DNA from: Falciphora oryzae
Lineage: Eukaryota > Ascomycota > Sordariomycetes > Magnaporthales > Magnaporthaceae
Length of the DNA stretch: 58,460 nucleotides
NCBI GenBank assembly: GCA_000733355.1
Contig: JNVV01000037.1
Coordinates: forward strand, 27,077-85,536
Direction: 5' to 3'
The position numbers and the translations under genes were made by a program. Shown here one piece after another: positions 52,801 to 58,460 of the stretch (positions are counted from its first letter, which is position 1; each line of letters begins with the position of its first letter). A model generated the notes under the pieces. The model had not been told where the DNA came from. It worked only from the letters and a program-made list of their open reading frames with translations, and ran no database searches.

Positions 52801-54286
52801 GGTCCCAGAAGCTACCTTCCGCGAAAGGATTCTCGCCTTCTTCAGCAACCGTGGATACATCTCACCGGGCGCCAATTCTGGCCAGGACTACATCACCCAT
52901 CCTCTAATCCAAGCGTTCTTCCTGCAGTACGTCATCGAGCACAAGGACCTAGGGTGGCTCCAGGTGCTCATGTATTCCGAGGCGATGCTCCGCTGGATAT
53001 ATGCCATGTACCAGAAGGAAAGACGCCGGAAAGAGGCACGCGTACGGCGGCTTCAACGGGACTCGTACATCTGGAAGATACAGTACATGCCACACTTTGA
53101 GCAGTTCCTCCAACTCACCAAATGGCTAAGAGAAGATCGGCTTGGTCTCGAGTCAATGCCTGGCTGGAGATTCCGGCAAAAGACCGCGGATGCAATCCTC
53201 GTATTCTGCAGGGTTCTAGCTGCTGACAGCCGGTACGCCGACTCAACTATGCTCCTGGAGTTCGTCATCAACCAAGGCATTTGCGATGAGACCAGCGGAA
53301 CGGGGGACCGTCGAAGCATGACTGAGAGAACCAGGATCGATATCCATCAGTCACTTGCGACCCAGATCGAGGATTCTGCCTCGGGCCGGCGGAGTGACGA
53401 TCGCTTGCGGGAAGCAAAGTCTTGGATCGACAAGGGCTTGATGCTTGCCAAAGAGGCCGGCCTCCCCGGCAAGCTATGGCGGTTGCGCATCCACCAGGTC
53501 CGCATCCTCACCAAGCTCGGCCGATTCAGCGAGGCTCACCAACAACTCGGGAACCTGAAGATGAAGAAGGACAAGCTGGATTCAAACGACGGGCAGAAGT
53601 GCGATCTGCGTGAACTGGAGGAAACTGCCTTCCTTGGCTTCCGAGAGGCACTGGCCACAAAGCGCAGGTCACGGATCATCGAGGCCAAACGGACACTGGA
53701 GAGACTCGCCCTCGTGGTCGAAAAGATGCGCGACGAGCACGAGCTTCTCGAAGACGTCAAGAAGCAGCTAGCCGAGGTGGACAGCTATATCCCCCTCCAA
53801 AAATGCCTGCAAGAGGCGGAGACGATCTACTCCAATATCCTGCACAAGAAGAAGGCCAAGTTTGCGGGCCGCCCCGAGCATCCAGATGTCGCCAGGGCCG
53901 AGCTCAACCTCGCGGCTGTCCGACTGAGGCAGGGAGCGCCACAAGAAGCTCGACAGAGGTTGGAACCCCTATTCGACAGCTTGATCAAGAGATATGGGGA
54001 GGAAGACGGCCTCACGAGGGAGGTCGCGTACACTCTACGGACAGCCTTGGCGCAACTGCAAGACCTGGGTGCGGTAGAGGGGCTCGAGCGCAAATTTGTA
54101 GAAAAGGAGCTGGACCCGGCGACGGAGACGGTCAGGTTTCTGGAGGACGACGAGACAAGCTCTGCCACGCCATGGCCGCCCGAGTGGGAAGATGACAAGC
54201 CACTCCGCTCAGTCTGGCTCCTGCTGGCCCTCATGGGGCCAGCGGTCTTTGGGGTGCTCGTCTGTGCATTTCTATCAAGATTATGA
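49853..54286 (+). CDS. Kinase-NTPase-helical repeat NLR-type protein with C-terminal membrane segment (1341 aa)
   Basis: Exons 49853-50362, 50702-51957 and 52027-54286; introns 339 (long and pyrimidine-rich) and 69 bases. The N-terminal helical region (residues 20-130) precedes a kinase: Gly loop GKGGYGDVSKV (148 on), Lys in AALKKI (177/178), MREV, catalytic loop VYHFDLKPGN (Asp295; HFD not HRD), DFG at 320. A STAND/NB-ARC-like NTPase follows: Walker A GLYGLGGMGKS (Lys590, split by intron 2) and Walker B WILVIDGLDN (Asp666/669). Helical, TPR-like sequence fills about residues 950-1290. The protein ends with a membrane segment (SVWLLLALMGPAVFGVLVCA) near 1318-1337. Fungal NLRs with kinase heads are known; the tail anchor is unusual. 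A role in non-self sensing and cell death is inferred. Confidence 0.85.
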
Positions 54287-54404
54287 GCGACGGCCGTCCG
54301 GTCTGTCAGTGCTGCATCGCATTCCCCTTCATGCTTAGGCAGTCGTTTTCCATTCTGGTTAGACCTCCATATAGCCGAAGAGTGCAATTGGCTCCAGTCC
54401 TTGG

Positions 54405-54696
54405 TGTTACTGGACCCATATTATGGCCCGATTGTCGGATCATCGGCACTTTGCGCAGGCAACAAGAGGGGCCAGAGGGTCCCGGAGCACGGGACCCTCG
54501 GGCCCGGTGCCAGGGATCAGGAGAGGAGCCTTTCTCTGCTCTCAGATGTGTATATAAAGAGGTCGAGTTCTCCCTCCCTTAGAGATAGATTCCTTCCCTT
54601 CTTCATGCACAATAGAGACCCTTCTACAGATCGTACGATCATTGTTCATCACCTACGGAGATCTCCGCGCCGACGGGAGAACCACTCCTACCAACA
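54405..54696. mobile_element. Solo LTR, third copy of the 33.8-kb family
   Basis: About 292 bases from TGTTACTGG to CTACCAACA. It shares with the copies at 33755-34320 the GTGTATATA TATA region, a CTTCATGCACAATAGA-like block and GGAGATCTCCG near the 3' end. No perfect flanking duplication. It lies about 120 bases after the NLR gene and could supply a terminator or antisense promoter. Confidence 0.6.
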
Positions 54697-55693
54697 CCGA
54701 TGGTGTTTGAGGTAGAATGCGCACATTTAGGCCTGCACCACCGATGCAGATCCGTGCTGCAGCGTGGTAGAAAGACTGGTAGGGATGTAACGGTGCACAA
54801 TTGTCCCAGATTGCATCGACACAGCCATCACTGCACATAGATAGCTATTGAAGCTATTACCCAGCCGACCCTCCGTGTTGCTATCCTTCTTCTCCTGACG
54901 GGCAACAGGACAGAAGGGAAAACCTGGGAGGTATGGAGGTGGGAAGCACACCCGTGCTGCTAAGGTGTCGTGAGCGATAGGTCGAATAGCCAGGTGGTCT
55001 TGTCGTCCATCAAGAGGACCGAGCCCCTGCCCCGAACCAACCCGCCCTTCCGCCAGTACAAGCTGCACATTTTCCCGGAAAGATATCGGCATATCCCAAG
55101 CGCGTACCGCCCTTAAACCCTCACGCACGATTTAATGCCAAAGGTGGTGAGCTCCCGGAATTATTAACGCTCCTGGCGCTGGTAAATGCCGCATACGAAA
55201 GTAAGGCTACGATATTTGAGGGGAATGCGTCAAGGATAAGATGTTTGCCGTTGCGTTAGATCTCCTTGTACAGCAAAACGGAGACGAGCACCGCCAAAGT
55301 GTCCCATCCCTAGCACGGTATCTAAACGACCCCGGGGGGAGCTCTGGGACTGGGGAGTCGCGCGGCGCCGACGCGGCGGATCATGCATATGGCCCTCCCA
55401 CGCCATGCTCGGCGCCAAGCGGTCCCCGTGGCCGGGACTGGGCCGACCTTGCCGTGCCGGCATCAGCACAGCCTTATTCGGCACGCACGCCAATCAGGTC
55501 ACTTATGGTCTTCCCCTGCGGGGTTAGGATCTGGCGAGACCTTGGGCTCGGCGGGCTAACCCCTGGCGGCTTTTCTTGAGTTGCCAGGGCTTTTATACAC
55601 AAAGGAGTGGGGCGTCTATGTACCGATTCCGGTACATGACGCCACTGTCTTTTGGCACACGCCAATGAATGCTGGCGTTGGGCAGCTCGTGGA
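54697..55693. other. Intergenic
   Basis: Between the solo LTR and the Fot1 element. No gene or repeat recognised. Confidence 0.35.
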
Positions 55694-55695
55694 TA

Positions 55696-55738
55696 AGTCA
55701 GTGCACCCCCTGTCGGGCACCCCCCCAAACGGGCACCC
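55696..55738 (+). repeat. Left terminal inverted repeat of the Fot1 element
   Basis: 43 bases, matched by the reverse complement of 57811-57853. The first mismatch is T (55739) against C. Confidence 0.9.
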
Positions 55739-55754
55739 TGTCAGCCCCACAGCC

Positions 55755-56049
55755 TGTAACAAGGGGTCAAAGACGGCTTGGAGAAAGAATCTCTAGATTG
55801 CAGATAATCTTTCTATGGGCTCAAGAGATGCTTGAGGAGGAAGGAATCTTTCGTGAAGGACATAGGAGATGGCAGGGTTTATATAGACCCTTTGTGATCC
55901 GTGCGAAGTATCGAGTACATGATTCACACTGCCTTCCGACCTTCACCGCTTGGCCTTAGGGCCGTTGACCGCCTATGCGGGTCTTCGACCCTCCGTGAGG
56001 CCGACTCGTGATGCCGACTAGTTAGGTCCACGGGTTCTTCCGTGTGACA
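55755..56049. mobile_element. Solo LTR nested in the Fot1 5' UTR
   Basis: 295 bases beginning TGTAAC and ending GTGACA, flanked by CAGCC at 55750-55754 and 56050-56054. It holds a TTTATATAGACC promoter-like box near 55878. It belongs to a different LTR family from the copies at 33.8 and 54.4 kb. Its insertion postdates that of the Fot1 element. Confidence 0.8.
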
Positions 56050-56140
56050 CAGCCTCAGATCGTCGCGCGTACTTCAATTCTACGGGATTCCATCAATTCT
56101 GATCCGTTTTCCTTACTTTTTGCTGCATTCGAACGCCGAT

Positions 56141-57751
56141 ATGCTGGAGAAACAATACACAGAAAAAGAAGTCGAACAAGCCGTCGCCGCCGTGCAAGCG
56201 AAGGTCCCAATCGCGAGGGCCGCCCGACTTTGGGGCATACCGAGGACCACCCTACAACGTCGTCTTAAAGGAGCCCTACCTATCCGACAAGCACGCGAAC
56301 CGTATCAGCGGTTAGCCCCTGAGCAGGAAAAGCGTTTAGCGAACTGGATTCTGCTACAGGCCTTTTTAGGGCTCCCGCCAACGCATGCAAAAGTCCGGTT
56401 TTTTGCGCAAAAGATCCTCCGGCAAAGGGGCGCCTCCCAGCCCCTCGGGAAGCACTGGATTCGTGGCTTTTTAAGCCGATATCCAGAGATCCGGGTCGGA
56501 AGGGGCCGGCGCATAGAGTCGGCCCGTCTTAAAGGGGCTACTACGGAAGTAATAAAGCAGTGGTGGCAACGCCTCGAGGTCCCGGAGGTGGCCGGGATCA
56601 AGCCGGAAAATACGTATAACGCCGACGAGGGGGGCCTCCAAAAGGGCAAAACGGGTAACGGGCTCGTTTTAGGCCTCGCGGAGGCCCAGCTTTTGCAAAG
56701 AAAAGAGCCCGGCACGCGCACTTGGACCTCGTTTATCGAATGCATTTCGGCCACTGGGGTTTCGCTTCCTCCCCTCATTATTTTCAAAGGAAAATACGTA
56801 TAGAAGCAATGGTTTCCAGAGGATCTAAGCCAATTTAAAAGCTGGGAATTCACTGCAATGGATAGCGGGTGGACTACCGATCGCACGGCTATCGAATGGT
56901 TGCAAAAAGTCTTTTTCCCTCGCACCCAACCCCCAACCCCCGAACGCCGGCTTTTGATATTAGATGGCCACGGATCTCATATAACCAAAGAGTTTATGTC
57001 TCTTTGTTTCCAAAACAACGTCTTTTTGCTTTATTTACCCCCTCATTCCTCGCACGTTTTGCAACCTTTGGATCTATCCGTCTTCAGCCCTCTTAAACAG
57101 GCCTACCGCAAAATAACCGGCTCCCAAGCTTTATTTACCTGCTCAACTGTAGTGGGAAAACGTTTATTTTTGCAAAACTATGCCTCTGCAAAATTACAAG
57201 CCCTTACCCCTTATATAATCAAATCGGGGTGGCGGGCATCGGGCCTTTGGCCCCGGAATATCCGAAAACCCCTATCGAACCGATTTATACTCGAAAACTC
57301 CCAACAAAACGACCGACGAGCCCAAATTCAACAATCTGCAAAGGATAACAGGGCCAAACAACGTTCAACGGTCCCTTTACTGCAGTCCCGGGTGCCTTGG
57401 GAAACTCCCAAACAAAGCCGAGAGTTTGCCTCCCAAATCAGCGCCTTTAGGGGCCGGCTTCCGGCAAGCCCCACGGCCCGACTTTTTTTCCGGAAGCTCC
57501 AAAAAGGCTACGAGGCGCGTGAATTCGAAGTAGCTGAGGCCCTGCAAAAAATTAGGCATCTGGAGGCCGAATTGGAGGCACAACGGCCTCGCAAAAAAAG
57601 GAGGGTAGCCCCGGATCCCAACGAGACCTTTGTGGATATCCGGCGCGTTGCAAAGGCACGGGGGCAAGTTGAGGAGGCAAGCGATATATCATCAGAAAGC
57701 GCGGAAAATTCTGACCAGGAATCTATATACAGCTATATCGAGGTTAGCTAA
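56141..57751 (+). pseudogene. Fot1/pogo transposase with one in-frame TAG
   Basis: The frame from the ATG at 56141 runs 537 codons with a single TAG at codon 221 (56801-56803), between KGKYV and KQWFPED. An N-terminal Psq-type helix-turn-helix (residues 5-45), a CENP-B-like second helix-turn-helix (about 60-115) and a DDE domain are present. The catalytic acids are Asp162 (NADEGG), Asp275 (LILDGHGSH) and Asp311 (LQPLDLSVF), with 35 residues between the last two, as in pogo/Fot1. All other sequence looks intact, including the C-terminal coiled, acidic tail. Gln (CAG) is the likely original at codon 221. The element is probably immobile by itself but may be mobilised in trans. Confidence 0.88.
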
Positions 57752-57810
57752 ATTGAGGTAGAAATTTGCAGTTGAATGTGCTAGGTTTGGTGTTGATCCG
57801 ATGCCGGTGG

Positions 57811-57853
57811 GGGTGCCCGTTTGGGGGGGTGCCCGACAGGGGGTGCACTGACT
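57811..57853 (-). repeat. Right terminal inverted repeat of the Fot1 element
   Basis: 43 bases, inverted copy of 55696-55738, followed by TA. Confidence 0.9.
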
Positions 57854-57855
57854 TA

Positions 57856-58460
57856 ATGCACAAGGGCGGTGACGGTCGTTGAGAAGTGTGCGAAGGTCCG
57901 CGCAGACCGGCAGCAGCTTGGGCAGGCCCAGTTCTGGCCGTGTGCCCCGCGAGCTTTGGAGGATCCAGTGGACGCTCGTGAGATGTGGCCGCCAACAATT
58001 AAGTCCACTTGACAGAAGTCTGGTTGGGGATTTGGCACTGCTTCAAATAGGGAAACATGGCGTCTTCCCTCTATAGTTTATGATCTACGGCCGGCGATCA
58101 ATGCAAGCCTTATCGTTCCAGGCAATTGCGGCAAAAACTGATTGTCGACGTGTACTGCATGCTGCAATTACTCCCACCAGTCACACCTACGCGCCCGGTC
58201 CTGCAAGCCTGCCCAACTCCGAACCAGCATGACCATCAACTGATGAACCCCGATTGGGATCAGAGCTGCGACCCATCACCATTTCTCTGGCGCTAAGCTG
58301 AGGGCTGAATGAGGCGGCCTGCCGCGTCGCCTAATCCTCCCGGGGATTTGACATCTCCCTAAACGATTGCGGCCAAGTTGTCAGCTTTTCGCGTTTTTTG
58401 TTCCTATTGGCTGTAGTATTGCAATTTGCCGCCGCCCTAATGCAGCCACAGATCCGCACT
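57856..58460. other. Right edge, nothing recognised
   Basis: Short open frames only; no known motif, repeat or RNA gene seen. Confidence 0.35.

Larger units (their letters stand above)
55696..57853 (+). mobile_element. Fot1/pogo-type DNA transposon
   Basis: A 2158-bp element with 43-bp terminal inverted repeats identical by eye (55696-55738 and 57811-57853, beginning AGTCAGTGCACCCCCTG) and TA on each side (55694-55695, 57854-57855). This TIR start and TA duplication fit the Fot1 branch of Tc1/mariner-pogo elements. Without a 295-bp LTR and its 5-bp duplication in the 5' UTR the element would be 1858 bp, the usual Fot1 size. It carries one transposase frame with a single stop. Confidence 0.92.

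Noticed and set aside
1..58460. tRNA, rRNA or CRISPR features
   Set aside because: None could be recognised by eye; the sequence is eukaryotic, and a covariance search would be needed to exclude tRNAs.

Overview
This window looks like an accessory, transposon-scarred stretch of a filamentous ascomycete chromosome (Pezizomycotina, most likely Sordariomycetes). The evidence is: short GT-AG introns of about 55-125 bases with CTAAC/CTGAC-like branch sites; fungal-only families (HET domain, Zn(II)2Cys6 regulator, SYLF/Ysc84, STAND N-terminal domain, highly reducing PKS); many small secreted proteins; a Fot1/pogo transposon; and transition-rich decay that resembles repeat-induced point mutation. 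No species-level call is possible. All gene models were assembled by hand from splice signals and reading-frame continuity. There is an 86-base assembly gap at 30950-31035.

Left third (about 0.4-26 kb). A head-to-head pair of paralogous secreted proteins shares a C-terminal cysteine motif and an intron site (404-2398). P-type ATPase relics follow, then an intact secreted type-B carboxylesterase (5292-6966). Next come a truncated Zn(II)2Cys6 regulator (8109-9415), the eroded ER-KR-ACP end of a highly reducing PKS (9543-11363) and an eroded FtsJ-like methyltransferase (11364-12000). A cytochrome P450 tail lies further on (22200-22946). These relics look like the remains of a secondary-metabolite locus. 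Between them sit four apparently intact features: a 720-aa ankyrin protein (12770-15120), a 623-aa protein with an ATP-grasp-like C-terminal motif (15511-17382), a SYLF/Ysc84-type protein (18185-20192) and a 127-aa secreted protein (20978-21361). Two more small secreted proteins (23797-24066 and 25745-26083) flank a Ulp1-protease fragment.

Middle and right (about 26-54 kb) form a self/non-self-recognition-like island. It holds: a HET-domain gene broken by one late TAG (28287 to 26353); a MITE inserted in a gene relic; a decayed deaminase-like gene; a secreted peptide; a decayed DUF7580-type gene cut by nested LTRs; an intact HET gene (34484-36925); two protein kinases with unusual N-terminal regions (37219-39810 and 41799-44599); a STAND-N/ankyrin/transmembrane protein (44678-47022); a small possible Tudor-like protein (47603-47971); and a 1341-aa kinase-NTPase-helical-transmembrane NLR-type protein (49853-54286).

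Right end (54.3-58.5 kb). A solo LTR is followed by a nearly complete Fot1/pogo element (55696-57853). Its transposase frame has a single TAG, and its 5' UTR carries another solo LTR with a perfect 5-bp target duplication.

How the genes may work together is inference. The island combines signalling kinases, an NLR-type switch, HET cell-death domains and a membrane-tethered STAND-N/ankyrin protein, which is the usual toolkit of fungal allorecognition and regulated cell death. The left part supplies secreted proteins and the debris of a metabolite cluster.
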